Below are positions 19,688 to 28,667 of a stretch of 64,000 nucleotides of DNA, piece after piece. The DNA comes from Stenotrophomonas maltophilia (lineage in GTDB: Bacteria > Pseudomonadota > Gammaproteobacteria > Xanthomonadales > Xanthomonadaceae), in assembly GCF_002799155.1 (NCBI RefSeq), contig NZ_NERD01000001.1, positions 1 to 64,000 on the forward strand, in the 5' to 3' direction. The notes beneath the pieces were generated by a model. That model saw nothing but the letters and a program-made list of their open reading frames with translations, had not been told where the DNA came from and ran no database searches. Both the position numbers and the translations under genes were made by a program. How positions within the stretch are numbered: the first letter of the stretch is position 1; the number at the start of each line of letters is the position of its first letter.

Positions 19688-20257
19688 ATGAACACTGCTA
19701 CGTCCCCGCAGGCGCGCGGCTCCGGCCGCCGGACCCTGGTGCTGCTGTTTGCCGTGTTCTTCGGGGCGATGGCGCTGGCCGCTGTACTGCGTTTCTCCGG
19801 TTGGCAGCCGACCGGGCACCGCAATGCCGGCCAGCTGCTGAAGCCGCCGGTGGACCTGCGCCAGCAGGCGCCGACCCTGGCCAGCGGCCAGCCCTATGCC
19901 TGGAACCCCGAGGCTCGCACTTGGCGCCTGCTGGTGGCCCCGGCCGGCGCCTGCGACGTGCAGTGCGTCACTTTGTCGCAGGGGCTGGGCAAGGTGTGGC
20001 AGCTGTTCGGCCATAACGCCGATAATGTCGAGATCCTGTGGCTGGGTACGCCACCGGCGTCGATCGCCTCGCTGCCCGCGCTGCGGCCGCTGGCTCCGTC
20101 GCCAGCCCTGCGCGCGGCGTTGCCGGGCGTCGATGATCCGGCGGGACTGCCGGTCTACGTGATCGATCCGAACGGCTTCGTGATCATGCGCCACGCCCCG
20201 GGCTCCGACCTCGGTGGCCTGCGCAAGGACATGGCCACGTTGCTGAAACTGAAGTGA
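19688..20257 (+). CDS. Uncharacterised membrane-anchored protein of the cox locus
   Basis: This 189-residue protein has one N-terminal transmembrane helix (about 15-37) and a periplasmic domain. The CDVQC pair (about residues 90-94) and a PxxLPVYVIDPNGFVIMRH run resemble a thioredoxin/SCO fold that has lost the usual CxxxC spacing context. The position between surf1 and ctaA is conserved in Pseudomonas-type clusters. A role in oxidase assembly is inferred. The start is ATG 19688, with GAGAAA before it. ATG 19679 is also possible (three more residues). Confidence 0.78.
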   Translation: MNTATSPQARGSGRRTLVLLFAVFFGAMALAAVLRFSGWQPTGHRNAGQLLKPPVDLRQQAPTLASGQPYAWNPEARTWRLLVAPAGACDVQCVTLSQGLGKVWQLFGHNADNVEILWLGTPPASIASLPALRPLAPSPALRAALPGVDDPAGLPVYVIDPNGFVIMRHAPGSDLGGLRKDMATLLKLK

Positions 20258-20267
20258 GTCCCGTTTG

Positions 20268-21431
20268 ATGAGCCTTTCCGCGCGTCCGGCGCTGCACCGC
20301 AATTTCCACCGCCTGGCGTGGTTCGCCATGATCATGACCGCGAGCACGATCATGTTCGGCGCCTTCGTGCGCCTGTCCGATGCCGGCCTGAGCTGCCCGG
20401 ACTGGCCGACCTGCTATGGCCAGGCCACCTGGCCACAGCACGTGGAAGAGACCATTGGCCACCCGGCGGCGGAGATCCGCCCGCTGGAGACCCACAAGGC
20501 CTGGCGCGAACAGGTGCACCGCTTCCTGGCTGGCGCGCTGGGCATCGAGATCCTGACCCTGGCGCTGCTGGCCACGCGCAAGCGGCGATTCGGAAGCACG
20601 GCGGTGGTGACCGCCTGCGTACTGGTGGCCGCCGGCATACCGCTGTACATGATGGGCTGGCACGGCACCGCCAGTGCCCTGGCATTGATCGGCGAGGCGA
20701 TCCTGCTGATCGCCGCGCTGCGCTGGAGCAACATCGATCTGGCGCGTGCGGCCCTGCTGACGCTGGCCGTGGTGATCTTCCAGGCCCTGCTGGGCATGTG
20801 GACGGTGACCCTGCTGCTCAAACCCATCGTGGTGATGGGCCATCTGCTGGGCGGCATGCTGATGTTCGGCCTGCTGGTGTGGATGGCCTGGCGTGCGACG
20901 CACATGCCGATCACCCTGGCCGAAGCGCCGAAGCTGAAGTGGCTGCTGCGCATCGGCGTGGCGGTGCTGGTCACCCAGATCGCATTGGGTGGATGGGTCA
21001 GCGCCAACTACGCGGCACTCGCCTGCGGCGGTGGCAGCGCCTCGCTGGACAACTTCCCGCGCTGTGCCAACCAGTGGTGGCCACAGCACAACTTCGTCGA
21101 AGGCTTCACCCTGTGGCGCGGCATCGGCGTGGACTACGAAGGCGGCGTGCTGGATGGCGCCTCGCGCATTGCCATCCAGATGGCGCACCGCCTGTTCGCG
21201 GTGGTGGTGGCCGCCTACCTGCTGTGGCTGGGCGTGCGCCTGTTCCGGTTGCCGAGCATGCGTGGCTGGGCCAGCGCGCTGATCGCGCTGCTGGTGCTGC
21301 AGGTCACCCTCGGCATCCTCAATGTGAAGCTGGCGCTGCCGCTGGAAGTGGCGGTGGCCCACAACGGCGTGGCCGTTGCCTTGTTGTTCGTGCTGGTCAG
21401 CCTGCTGGCCCGCCTGCGTGCCCCGGACTGA
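20268..21431 (+). CDS. ctaA: Heme A synthase (COX15/CtaA)
   Basis: This eight-helix membrane enzyme (387 residues) oxidises the methyl group of heme O to form heme A. Conserved features include the first-helix motif [19 protein letters not shown], a histidine in QVHRFLAG (about residue 83) and another in QMAHRLFAV (about 305), both heme ligands in the family. It starts 10 bases after the previous stop and ends 4 bases before ctaB, so ctaA and ctaB are clearly co-transcribed. Confidence 0.96.
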   Translation: MSLSARPALHRNFHRLAWFAMIMTASTIMFGAFVRLSDAGLSCPDWPTCYGQATWPQHVEETIGHPAAEIRPLETHKAWREQVHRFLAGALGIEILTLALLATRKRRFGSTAVVTACVLVAAGIPLYMMGWHGTASALALIGEAILLIAALRWSNIDLARAALLTLAVVIFQALLGMWTVTLLLKPIVVMGHLLGGMLMFGLLVWMAWRATHMPITLAEAPKLKWLLRIGVAVLVTQIALGGWVSANYAALACGGGSASLDNFPRCANQWWPQHNFVEGFTLWRGIGVDYEGGVLDGASRIAIQMAHRLFAVVVAAYLLWLGVRLFRLPSMRGWASALIALLVLQVTLGILNVKLALPLEVAVAHNGVAVALLFVLVSLLARLRAPD

Positions 21432-21435
21432 TTCC

Positions 21436-22329
21436 ATGTTTTCCAATTACCGCCAGTACTGGGACCTGACCAAGCCCAAGGTCGTCGCCCTGATCGTCTT
21501 CACTGCCCTGGTCGGCATGGTCCTGGCCATCCCCGGCGTACCCAGCTGGGAGCAGGTGCGCGCCGGCGTTCTCGGCTTCCTCGGCATCTGGCTGGCGGCC
21601 TCGGCTGCGGCCGCGATCAACCAGCTGCTGGATGCGCACATCGATGCGCAGATGGCCCGCACCTCGTGGCGCCCGCTGGTGGTGGGCAAGGTCAAGCCCT
21701 GGCAGGTGCTGGTATTCGCCGGCGTGCTGATCGTGCTGTCGATGACCATCCTGGTGCTGTGGGTGAACCTGATCACTGCGGTGCTGACCTTTGCCTCGCT
21801 GATCGGCTATGCGGTGATCTATACCGTCTACCTGAAGCGCGCGACCTCGCAGAACATCGTCATCGGTGGCCTGGCCGGCGCGATGCCGCCGATGCTGGGC
21901 TGGGCCGCGGTGACCGGCATGCAGGGCTCGTCGGACTGGGCCTACTCGTCACTGCTGGTGCTGATCATCTTCATCTGGACCCCGCCGCACTTCTGGGCGC
22001 TGGCGATTTTCCGCCGCGAGGACTACGCCAAGGCCGAGATCCCGATGCTGCCGGTGACCCACGGCGTGGTGCACACCCGCAAGCAGATCATGGCGTATTC
22101 GGTGGTGCTGGCGCTGGTCTGCCTGCTGCCGTACCTGGTGGGCATGAGTGGTGCGTTCTACCTGGGCGGCGCGATCGTGCTCAACGCCGTGTTCCTCTGG
22201 TACGCCTGGCGCATGCTGGACCCGCCGGACGAACTGTTCTCGATGAAGATGTTCTATTACTCCATCGTCTACCTGATGGCGCTGTTCGCCTTCCTGCTGG
22301 TGGACCACTGGATCCTGCCCTGGCTGTGA
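21436..22329 (+). CDS. ctaB: Protoheme IX farnesyltransferase (CyoE/CtaB)
   Basis: This inner-membrane UbiA-family prenyltransferase (297 residues) makes heme O from heme B and farnesyl diphosphate. The Asp-rich substrate site reads NQLLDAHID (Asn62, Asp66, Asp70), and the second conserved loop contains [14 protein letters not shown]. It acts just before CtaA in the pathway and lies directly behind ctaA. It ends the oxidase locus, and REPs and hairpins follow. Confidence 0.96.
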   Translation: MFSNYRQYWDLTKPKVVALIVFTALVGMVLAIPGVPSWEQVRAGVLGFLGIWLAASAAAAINQLLDAHIDAQMARTSWRPLVVGKVKPWQVLVFAGVLIVLSMTILVLWVNLITAVLTFASLIGYAVIYTVYLKRATSQNIVIGGLAGAMPPMLGWAAVTGMQGSSDWAYSSLLVLIIFIWTPPHFWALAIFRREDYAKAEIPMLPVTHGVVHTRKQIMAYSVVLALVCLLPYLVGMSGAFYLGGAIVLNAVFLWYAWRMLDPPDELFSMKMFYYSIVYLMALFAFLLVDHWILPWL

Positions 22330-22339
22330 GGCGCCACCT

Positions 22340-22429
22340 GTAGGGTCGAGCCATGCTCGACTTGGGGTCGGATCCCCGAAGGGATTCTGACCCCGCCTGA
22401 TCGCGCAGACATCCACGCATGGCGTGGAT
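22340..22429. repeat. REP and GGGGTC-hairpin cluster after ctaB
   Basis: Three elements lie in this gap. The first is a GTAG-headed REP (22340-22363). The second is a hairpin bounded by GGGGTC (22364-22369) and GACCCC (22389-22394). The third is an ATCCAC/GTGGAT palindrome (22411-22429). The second belongs to the same family as elements at 54567-54661 and 56448-56544. Confidence 0.8.
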
Positions 22430-22495
22430 CACCTTGAACCGTCGTCTCGGCGTCGCCATTGCTGTTCCTGACCCCAGGGAAAGGAAGCAGCAGGG

Positions 22496-23302
22496 ATGCA
22501 TACGATCTTCCGTTGGACCACCGCGCTGATTCTGGCGCTGGGCATGGCCGTGACCGCGCATGCCGACGACACCGCCGCGCAGATCCGCCACCACGCTGCC
22601 GACCACCGCATGCTGGTGCTGGGCGAATTCCATGGAACCCGCGAGACGCCGCTGCTGGTGCGGCAACTGGTGGACGACTACAGCCGCACCGGGCCGGTCC
22701 TGCTGGCGCTGGAACTGCCACGCGGGGAAACCCCCACGCTACGCGATTACCTGGGTTCCGATGGCGGGGAGAAGGCACGCCAGCATCTGCGCGGGCGTGC
22801 CTTCTGGACCGTGCGCGATGACCAGCACGACGGCCGTCGCAGCCGCGATATGCTGGCGATGATCGAAAGCCTGCGCCTGCTGAAGTCGCAGGGACGTGTG
22901 ATCGACGTCGTTGGCTATGACGTCAACGCCGGCAAGGGCGGCAACCAGGTACGCGATGACCTCATGGCAGCCGAGTTGCGGCGGCTCTATCGAGGCCTAC
23001 CGGCCAATGCACGCATGCTGGTGCTGACCGGTAACGTGCACGCCATGCTGCAGAGGCCGCAAGGTATGCCGCCGGAAATGCAGAGGTATCCGATGGCGTC
23101 GCAGCTGCGGGACCTGGATATCTATAGCGTACGGTTGGGCGCGCAGCGTGGTCAGACGTGGGGATGCGCGGGCGGTTGCATGGCGCGGCCACTTCGAGAG
23201 CAGGTTGCCACGGGGCCGCGGGTCGCTGCCGGTGCGGAACGGCCGTACGACCTGTGGGTATGGATGCCGGAGCTGAGCGTCGGCACGCTGGTGGATCCAT
23301 AG
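22496..23302 (+). CDS. Secreted ChaN/TIKI-superfamily protein
   Basis: This 268-residue exported protein has a signal peptide ending near AHA|DD. The first conserved block, VLGEFHGTRETP (about 41-52), and the later LTGNVHAML (about 179-187) match the ChaN/TraB/TIKI (EreA-like) fold, where such Glu/His residues form an active or heme/metal site. E. coli-type ChaN binds heme, while TIKI proteins are proteases, so neither role can be assigned here. Two cysteines in a late WGCAGGC segment may form a disulfide. AAGGAAGC precedes the ATG. It is a single gene. Confidence 0.7.
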   Translation: MHTIFRWTTALILALGMAVTAHADDTAAQIRHHAADHRMLVLGEFHGTRETPLLVRQLVDDYSRTGPVLLALELPRGETPTLRDYLGSDGGEKARQHLRGRAFWTVRDDQHDGRRSRDMLAMIESLRLLKSQGRVIDVVGYDVNAGKGGNQVRDDLMAAELRRLYRGLPANARMLVLTGNVHAMLQRPQGMPPEMQRYPMASQLRDLDIYSVRLGAQRGQTWGCAGGCMARPLREQVATGPRVAAGAERPYDLWVWMPELSVGTLVDP

Positions 23303-23363
23303 CGTCAGGCAAACCATCCATGCCATGCGTGGACGGACTCCCCACAACAACCCGTGCGCCCAA

Positions 23364-24335
23364 TCAGGGCGCGCGCTTCGCATAGCGCTGCGCGATCACG
23401 CCGCAGACAATCAGCTGGATCTGGTGGTAGATCATCACCGGCAGCACGATCGCGCCCAGGCTGCCACCGGCGAACAGCACCTTGGCGATCGGTACGCCGG
23501 TGGCCAGGCTCTTCTTCGAGCCGCAGAACACGATGGCGATCTCGTCCTCGCGGTTGAAGCGCAGGCGGCGGGCGATGAAGGTGATCAGCGGCATGGCGAT
23601 GCCCAGCAGCACCGCGGCGACCACTGCCACGGCCAGCAGCGAGAGCAGCGGTGTCTTGCTCCACAGGCCCTCGGTGACCGCCTCGCCGAATGCCGAATAC
23701 ACCACCAGCAGGATCGTGCCCTGGTCGGTGTAGCGCAGCAGCGCGCGCTGCTTTTCCACCCAGCCGGCGATCCATGGCCGCAGCAGATGGCCGGCCACGA
23801 ACGGCACCAGCAGCTGCAGCATGATGCCGCCGATCGCATGCAGCGGATCGTGCACGCCGCCGGAGGTACCGGCCAGCGCGGTCAGCAGCAGCGGGGTCAG
23901 GAACACGCCGAGGATGCTCGACAGCGAGGCGCTGCACACCGCAGCGGGTACGTTGCCGCGTGCCATCGAGGTGAACGCGATGGACGACTGCACGGTGGAG
24001 GGCAGGGTACACAGGAACAGCACGCCCAGGTACAGCTCCGGCGTCAGCAGCCAGCCCGACAGTGGCTTGAACATCAGCCCCAGCAGCGGGAACAGGATGA
24101 AGGTGCAGGCCAGGATGGTCAGGTGCAGCCGCCAGTGCAGCATGCCGCCGATGATCGACTCGCGCGGCAGGCGCGCGCCATGCAGGAAGAACAGCGCAGC
24201 GATGGCGACGGTGGTGACATCGTCGAGGACGATGGCGGCCGCGCCCTTCATCGGCAACAGCGAGGCCAGGCCGACGGTGCACAGCAGGGCGAGGGTGAAA
24301 TTGTCCGGTCGCAGGCGCGACCACCAGCGGGTCAT
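23364..24335 (-). CDS. Bile acid:sodium symporter-like transporter (SBF-like, YfeH/RCH1 type)
   Basis: This polytopic inner-membrane transporter has 323 residues and about nine or ten helices. It resembles the SBF-like (PF13593) group, including the segments LPSTVQSSIAFTSMARGN and VFCGSKKSLATGVP, which form the crossover region of this fold. Substrates of bacterial members are mostly unknown, with sodium-coupled organic anions or calcium-related roles proposed for relatives. AGGAG precedes the ATG. It lies 26 bases downstream of the phosphatase gene on the same strand and is likely co-transcribed with it. Confidence 0.85.
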   Translation of the reverse strand: MTRWWSRLRPDNFTLALLCTVGLASLLPMKGAAAIVLDDVTTVAIAALFFLHGARLPRESIIGGMLHWRLHLTILACTFILFPLLGLMFKPLSGWLLTPELYLGVLFLCTLPSTVQSSIAFTSMARGNVPAAVCSASLSSILGVFLTPLLLTALAGTSGGVHDPLHAIGGIMLQLLVPFVAGHLLRPWIAGWVEKQRALLRYTDQGTILLVVYSAFGEAVTEGLWSKTPLLSLLAVAVVAAVLLGIAMPLITFIARRLRFNREDEIAIVFCGSKKSLATGVPIAKVLFAGGSLGAIVLPVMIYHQIQLIVCGVIAQRYAKRAP

Positions 24336-24361
24336 GGTGGGCAGACTCCTTTGCGGGTGAT

Positions 24362-24862
24362 TCAGGGCGAAGTGACCGGCGTTGCAAGACGCTGGCGGGT
24401 GGCGGCTTCCAGCGACTTCAGCCCAGCGCGCTGGCCGAGCTGAAGGGCCTGTTCCGGGCTGGCATGTTCGTAGCGTGCGTTGACCAGGCCGAGCACGGCG
24501 CCGGCGCGGTTGCCGGAGGCGCAGTGCAGCAGCACCGGCCCCTGGCTCTGCTGCAGGGCCTGGTGCACGGCGCGCACATTGGCCGCATCCAGGCCCTCGG
24601 CGCCGGCTACCGGAATACGCACATAACGCAGGCCCAGCGATTCGGCCGCGCGGGTTTCATCGAAACCCCGGTCCTCGCCGGGCTGGCGCAGGTCGATCAC
24701 CGTGCGTACGCCCTGTGCGGCCAAGGCCTGCAGCTGTGCGGCGCTGGGTTGGCCACCGGCATACAGGCCGGGGCGGACTTCGTTGAGTGGCGCGTCTTCG
24801 GCCAGGGCCGTCAGCGGCAGGCAGAGCGACAACAACAGCAGGCAGGTCAGGCGCAGCAGCAT
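24362..24862 (-). CDS. Exported dual-specificity-type phosphatase
   Basis: This 166-residue protein has a signal peptide (about 1-21) and a cysteine-phosphatase domain. The P-loop HCASGNRAG (His113, Cys114, Arg119) is intact. The N-terminal part (PGLYAGGQPS, VRTVIDLRQPGED) matches the DSP/beta-lactamase-hydrolase-like family. The export signal suggests a periplasmic substrate, not identified. It lies between dnaG and the SBF-like transporter on the same strand. Confidence 0.85.
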   Translation of the reverse strand: MLLRLTCLLLLSLCLPLTALAEDAPLNEVRPGLYAGGQPSAAQLQALAAQGVRTVIDLRQPGEDRGFDETRAAESLGLRYVRIPVAGAEGLDAANVRAVHQALQQSQGPVLLHCASGNRAGAVLGLVNARYEHASPEQALQLGQRAGLKSLEAATRQRLATPVTSP

Positions 24863-24889
24863 GGTCCTCTCCGTGAAAACGTTCTGTCG

Positions 24890-26629
24890 CTACAGGCGCA
24901 GTCCGGCGCGGGCCTTCAGCAGCTCGCGCAGTTCGTATTTGTCAGTATCGTCCAGGCCCTGCTGACGCTGCTTTGCCAGCAACTCATCCAGACGTTGCAC
25001 CAGCAGCTGTTTCTCCAGCTGGGCCACCGCGTCGTGCAGTTCCTGGGTCCAGCTGGCTTCGGTTCCGGGCAGTGTCTGCGCAGCCAGCGTGTGCAGTGAC
25101 GCCTGTTCCTCACGCCCATCGAAGTGCTCCAGCAGGGCGCCGGTGCTGATATCCGGGCGTTGCTCGATCAGGTCCAGCAGCTCCAGCAGCAGCTCCACAC
25201 CGGGCAGGCGCAGGCCCTGGAAGTGGTGCTTGCCGCCCAGCGACAGCGCCAGCGATGGCTGCTGCAGCAGCACGGCGATCGCGCCGCGCACCAGGCTGCG
25301 CTTGGCTACGGGCTGGATCGTCCGCTGCGGCTGGCGCTGCGGCATCGGCGCACGCGCAGGCTGGCCGTTGCCGCCGAGCCCGGTCAACTGCGCCAGCTGC
25401 TGCTTCATCAGGTCGCCGAAGGCACCGTCGGGAATCTGCGCCAGCATGGGCTTGGCCCGTTCGGCCAGGCGTGCCTTGCCATCGAGCGTGCCCAGGTTGA
25501 TCTCGCGGGACAGTTCGTCGAAGAAGAACTGCGACAACGGCGTGGCCTGCTTCAGGCGCTCGTTGAACGCCTCGGCACCTTCCTTGCGCACGATGGTGTC
25601 CGGGTCTTCGCCATCGGGCAGGAACAGGAAGAAGGCCTGGCGGCCATCCTTCATGCGCGGCAGCACCGACTCCAGCGCCTTCCAGCCAGCACGGCGGCCG
25701 GCGGCGTCACCGTCGAAGCAGAAGAACACATCCGGTGCGTTGCGGAACAGCAGCTCGGCATGATCCGGCGTGGTCGCGGTGCCCAGTGTTGCCACCGCCT
25801 GGGTGACCCCGAACTGGAACAGCGAGACCACGTCCATGTAGCCCTCGACCACGATCAGCCGCTCGATCTTCTGGTTGGCCTGGCGCACCTGCCAGAGACC
25901 GTACAGTTCGCGTCCCTTGTGGAACAGCGCGGTCTCGGGCGAGTTGAGGTACTTGGGGCCGTCGTCCTTCTCGAACACGCGGCCGCCGAAGGCGATCACC
26001 CGGCCACGGCGGTCGAAGATCGGGAACATCACCCGGTCGCGGAACTTGTCGTAGACGTGGCCGCGATCGTTCTTGGAGAACAGGCCGGCGCGGTCGAGCA
26101 GCTTCATGCGCCGCTCGTCCTTGCCCAGCGCATCGCGCAGGCCGCTGTAACCATCCGGTGCGTAGCCGATCTGGAAGCGCGTGCGGTTCGCTTCATCCAC
26201 GCCGCGGCTGTCCAGGTAGCTGCGGGCCTTGTCGCTGCCTTCCAGGTTCTTCTGGAAGAACTTCGTGGCAGCATCCAGCGCCGAATACAGCTCGCGGCTG
26301 TCGTCCTGCTGCTGGGGGCTGCGCGGGTTCTCGTTGCGAGGCACTTCCATGCCCGCGCGCTTGGCCAGTTCGTCCACCGCGTCGAGGAACTCGAGGCGGT
26401 CGTAGTTCATCAGGAAACTGATCGCGGTGCCGTGCGCGCCACAACCAAAGCAGTGATAGAACTGCTTGGTGGGCGAGACCGTGAACGACGCCGATCGCTC
26501 GTCATGGAACGGGCAGCGTGCGGCGTATTCCTTGCCTTGGCGCTTCAACGGCACGCGGCTGCCCACCACCTCGACGATGTCGGTGCGGGCCAGCAGGTCG
26601 TCGATGAAAGCGTCGGGGATACGGGCCAT
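24890..26629 (-). CDS. dnaG: DNA primase
   Basis: This enzyme makes RNA primers for replication (579 residues). The zinc-binding domain has Cys39, His42, Cys60 and Cys63 (CPFH...CFGC). The TOPRIM core includes VVEGYMDVVSLFQFG and FCFDGDAAGRRA, and a C-terminal helicase-binding domain follows. The start is ATG 26629, which gives the normal N-terminus. The frame extending to 27433 is non-coding and runs into the next gene. dnaG follows rpsU and yqeY on the same strand, the broken form of the macromolecular synthesis operon, here interrupted by the YihY gene. Confidence 0.96.
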   Translation of the reverse strand: MARIPDAFIDDLLARTDIVEVVGSRVPLKRQGKEYAARCPFHDERSASFTVSPTKQFYHCFGCGAHGTAISFLMNYDRLEFLDAVDELAKRAGMEVPRNENPRSPQQQDDSRELYSALDAATKFFQKNLEGSDKARSYLDSRGVDEANRTRFQIGYAPDGYSGLRDALGKDERRMKLLDRAGLFSKNDRGHVYDKFRDRVMFPIFDRRGRVIAFGGRVFEKDDGPKYLNSPETALFHKGRELYGLWQVRQANQKIERLIVVEGYMDVVSLFQFGVTQAVATLGTATTPDHAELLFRNAPDVFFCFDGDAAGRRAGWKALESVLPRMKDGRQAFFLFLPDGEDPDTIVRKEGAEAFNERLKQATPLSQFFFDELSREINLGTLDGKARLAERAKPMLAQIPDGAFGDLMKQQLAQLTGLGGNGQPARAPMPQRQPQRTIQPVAKRSLVRGAIAVLLQQPSLALSLGGKHHFQGLRLPGVELLLELLDLIEQRPDISTGALLEHFDGREEQASLHTLAAQTLPGTEASWTQELHDAVAQLEKQLLVQRLDELLAKQRQQGLDDTDKYELRELLKARAGLRL

Positions 26630-26685
26630 GGGCAATGAGGCAGGGCGCGGCCAGCAGGCCACGCGAGGCGGAACGATCAGTCCGC

Positions 26686-27609
26686 CTAGTCTACTCCGCC
26701 GGGCCGCGGGCTGGCCTGCGCAGGATCGATGCCGGCGGCCGCCAGGTGGGTGCGTGCGCGCAGGCGCTCGTCGATCACCGCGGTCATCAGCGCGCCGACG
26801 AAGAACACCACGGTGGCGTAGTAGATCCAGACCAGCGAAATGACCAGCGCGCCCATCGAACCATAGGCGCTGCCGGGGGCGACGGTGGCGATGTAGACGC
26901 CGATGCCGTAGCGGCCCAGTGCGAACAGTGCCGAGGTGATGACACCGCCGATGAACGCCTGGCGCCAGGCCACGCGGCGGTCCGGCAGGTAGTGGTACAT
27001 GAAAGCGAAGCCGACCGCATACATCAGCAGGCTGGTGAGATAACCGATGGCCGGCAGGACCGAAGGCAACTGGGCGAACGCCACCTGCAGCATGGTGGTG
27101 GCGGTCATTGACAGGATCAGCAGGAAGCCCAGCGCCAGCACCACACCGAAGGAAAACACGCGCTTGCGCAGCCACGCCTTGATCCCGTCCAGTCGCTCGC
27201 CACTGGTACGGAAGATCAGGTTCAGTGCGTTCTGCAGCTGCGCGAACACGGCGGTGGCACCAATGAACAGCAGCAGGGTGCTCCACAGTCCGGCCAGCGA
27301 ACCAACGTCGGGCTGGTTGTCGGCGTTCTTCAGCACGGTCTCGGCCACGGTGGCCGCGCTGCTGCCGGCGGCGGCGCTGATCTGTTCGACCAGGGCCTGC
27401 TGCGCGGGCGGATACAGGGAAGCGGTCAGCCACAGCAGCAGCACCAGCAAGGGGGCCATCGAGAGCAGGGCGTAGAACGAGACCGAAGCGGCCTGGGTAA
27501 GGACGTCGATCTCGACGAAGCGCTTGCCGACGGCCATGGGAAAGCTGTCCTGCAGGCGCTGGACGTATTTGCGCAGATTCACGGGAACAGGGGTCGCGGG
27601 TTCAACCAT
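26686..27609 (-). CDS. YihY/BrkB family inner-membrane protein
   Basis: This 307-residue protein with six predicted helices belongs to the YihY/virulence-factor BrkB family (once misnamed RNase BN). Conserved runs include AASVSFYALLSMAPLLVLLLW, WSTLLLFIGATAVFAQLQNALN and SLVWIYYATVVFFVGA. The molecular function is unresolved in the family. It sits 56 bases upstream of dnaG and may be co-transcribed with it. Confidence 0.88.
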   Translation of the reverse strand: MVEPATPVPVNLRKYVQRLQDSFPMAVGKRFVEIDVLTQAASVSFYALLSMAPLLVLLLWLTASLYPPAQQALVEQISAAAGSSAATVAETVLKNADNQPDVGSLAGLWSTLLLFIGATAVFAQLQNALNLIFRTSGERLDGIKAWLRKRVFSFGVVLALGFLLILSMTATTMLQVAFAQLPSVLPAIGYLTSLLMYAVGFAFMYHYLPDRRVAWRQAFIGGVITSALFALGRYGIGVYIATVAPGSAYGSMGALVISLVWIYYATVVFFVGALMTAVIDERLRARTHLAAAGIDPAQASPRPGGVD

Positions 27610-27662
27610 GCTGTCGTTGTAGCAGCCGGGAGTCGAAGGCGCGGTGAAGCAGGTGACGCATC

Positions 27663-27693
27663 GGTGGCGCCGGGCGATGCGCCCGGCGCCACC
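27663..27693. terminator. Perfect 13-bp hairpin after yqeY
   Basis: A 13-bp perfect GC-rich stem (27663-27675 with 27681-27693) with a 5-base loop lies 15 bases past the yqeY stop on the minus strand. There is no T-run, so factor-independent termination is uncertain. It may protect the 3' end or be a REP. Confidence 0.5.
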
Positions 27694-27707
27694 GCACCAG
27701 CGCCGGC

Positions 27708-28151
27708 TTACGCCAGCAGCTGCTTGACCAGCTTGGAGACCAGGCCCATGTCGGCCTGACCGGCCAGCTTGGGCTTCAGTGCGCCCATCAGCTTGCCCAT
27801 GTCCGCCGGGCCGGAAGCACCGGTTTCGGCGATGGCAGCCTGGATGGCGGCCACGATCTCGGCTTCGCCCATCTTGGCCGGCAGGTAGGCTTCGATGACC
27901 ACGATCTCGGCGCGCTCGATCTCGGCCAGGTCTTCGCGATTGGCCGCTTCGTACTGGCTGACCGAGTCCTTGCGCTGCTTGACCATCTTGTCGAGCACGG
28001 CGATCACCGCGGTGTCATCCAGCTCGATGCGCTCGTCCACTTCACGCTGCTTGATGGCGGCGTTGATCAGGCGAATCACGCCCAGCTTGTGCTTCTCGCC
28101 CGCCTTCATGGCGGCCTTCATGTCTTCGGTGAGCTGCTGCTTCATGCTCAT
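27708..28151 (-). CDS. yqeY: GatB/YqeY domain protein
   Basis: This 147-residue cytoplasmic protein has the YqeY fold, which resembles the tRNA-binding C-terminal domain of the GatB amidotransferase subunit. Recognisable runs are GVIRLINAAIKQREVDER and the C-terminal MGKLMGALKPKLAGQADMGLVSKLVKQLL. It is regularly placed after rpsU. GAGG lies 6 bases before ATG 28151, favouring it over the ATG six bases downstream. The rpsU terminator between the two genes suggests reduced read-through expression. Confidence 0.93.
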   Translation of the reverse strand: MSMKQQLTEDMKAAMKAGEKHKLGVIRLINAAIKQREVDERIELDDTAVIAVLDKMVKQRKDSVSQYEAANREDLAEIERAEIVVIEAYLPAKMGEAEIVAAIQAAIAETGASGPADMGKLMGALKPKLAGQADMGLVSKLVKQLLA

Positions 28152-28205
28152 GAGGAACCTCGTGGTGGTAGGTGGGGCGGGGCGGATGCCCGAACCCGGA
28201 AACGC

Positions 28206-28237
28206 AAAAAGCCGGCGACGCTCGCGCGTGCCGGCTT
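28206..28237 (-). terminator. Intrinsic terminator of rpsU
   Basis: On the minus strand an AAGCCGGC stem (28230-28237) pairs with 28209-28216 and is followed by T5. Located 48 bases beyond rpsU and before yqeY, it may set the high rpsU to low yqeY ratio. Confidence 0.85.
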
Positions 28238-28284
28238 CGGCTCCATCGCGACGGGCAGGCCCGCCGCAATGAAGATGCGTCCGA

Positions 28285-28500
28285 TCAGTACAGGCGCTGA
28301 CGCTTGGTGACGTCGCGCGACGAGCGGCGCAGCTGACGCTTCACAGCAGCGGCGGCCTTGCGCTTGCGCTCCTGGGTCGGCTTTTCGTAGAACTCGCGCT
28401 TGCGGGTTTCGGCCAGCACACCGGCCTTTTCGCAAGTGCGCTTGAAGCGGCGAAGAGCAAACTCGAAGGGCTCGTTCTCGCGGACTTTGACGCTGGGCAT
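28285..28500 (-). CDS. rpsU: 30S ribosomal protein S21
   Basis: This small basic protein (71 residues) of the 30S subunit is needed for initiation on mRNAs. The conserved start [19 protein letters not shown] and basic tail are complete. A frame extension to 28584 is not coding, since it crosses the promoter. GGAG precedes the ATG. It is the first gene of the rpsU-yqeY-(yihY)-dnaG block, divergent from tsaD. Confidence 0.97.
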
Positions 28501-28548
28501 GGAATCTCCGGGACACAGTAGAACCGGGTCACGCCCGGCGAGCCGCAC

Positions 28549-28576
28549 ATTATAGCGGCGAAACGACAAACTGCAA
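28549..28576 (-). promoter_or_regulatory. Sigma-70 promoter of rpsU
   Basis: On the minus strand TTGCAG (28571-28576) and a perfect TATAAT (28549-28554) are 16 bases apart. Transcription would begin about 40 bases before rpsU. Confidence 0.8.
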
Positions 28577-28667
28577 GCGGCCAACCCTGAATACGGGCCG
28601 GGGGTTCGAAAGCAGTGAGATCTGCACGTCCCCCCGAGGGGGCGGCAGGGGCGTCATAATAGCAGGC

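Noticed and set aside
28655..28667. Leaderless promoter for tsaD (CATAAT 7 bases before the ATG)
   Set aside because: No -35 element lies at a proper distance, so the match is probably chance. A transcription start needs to be mapped.
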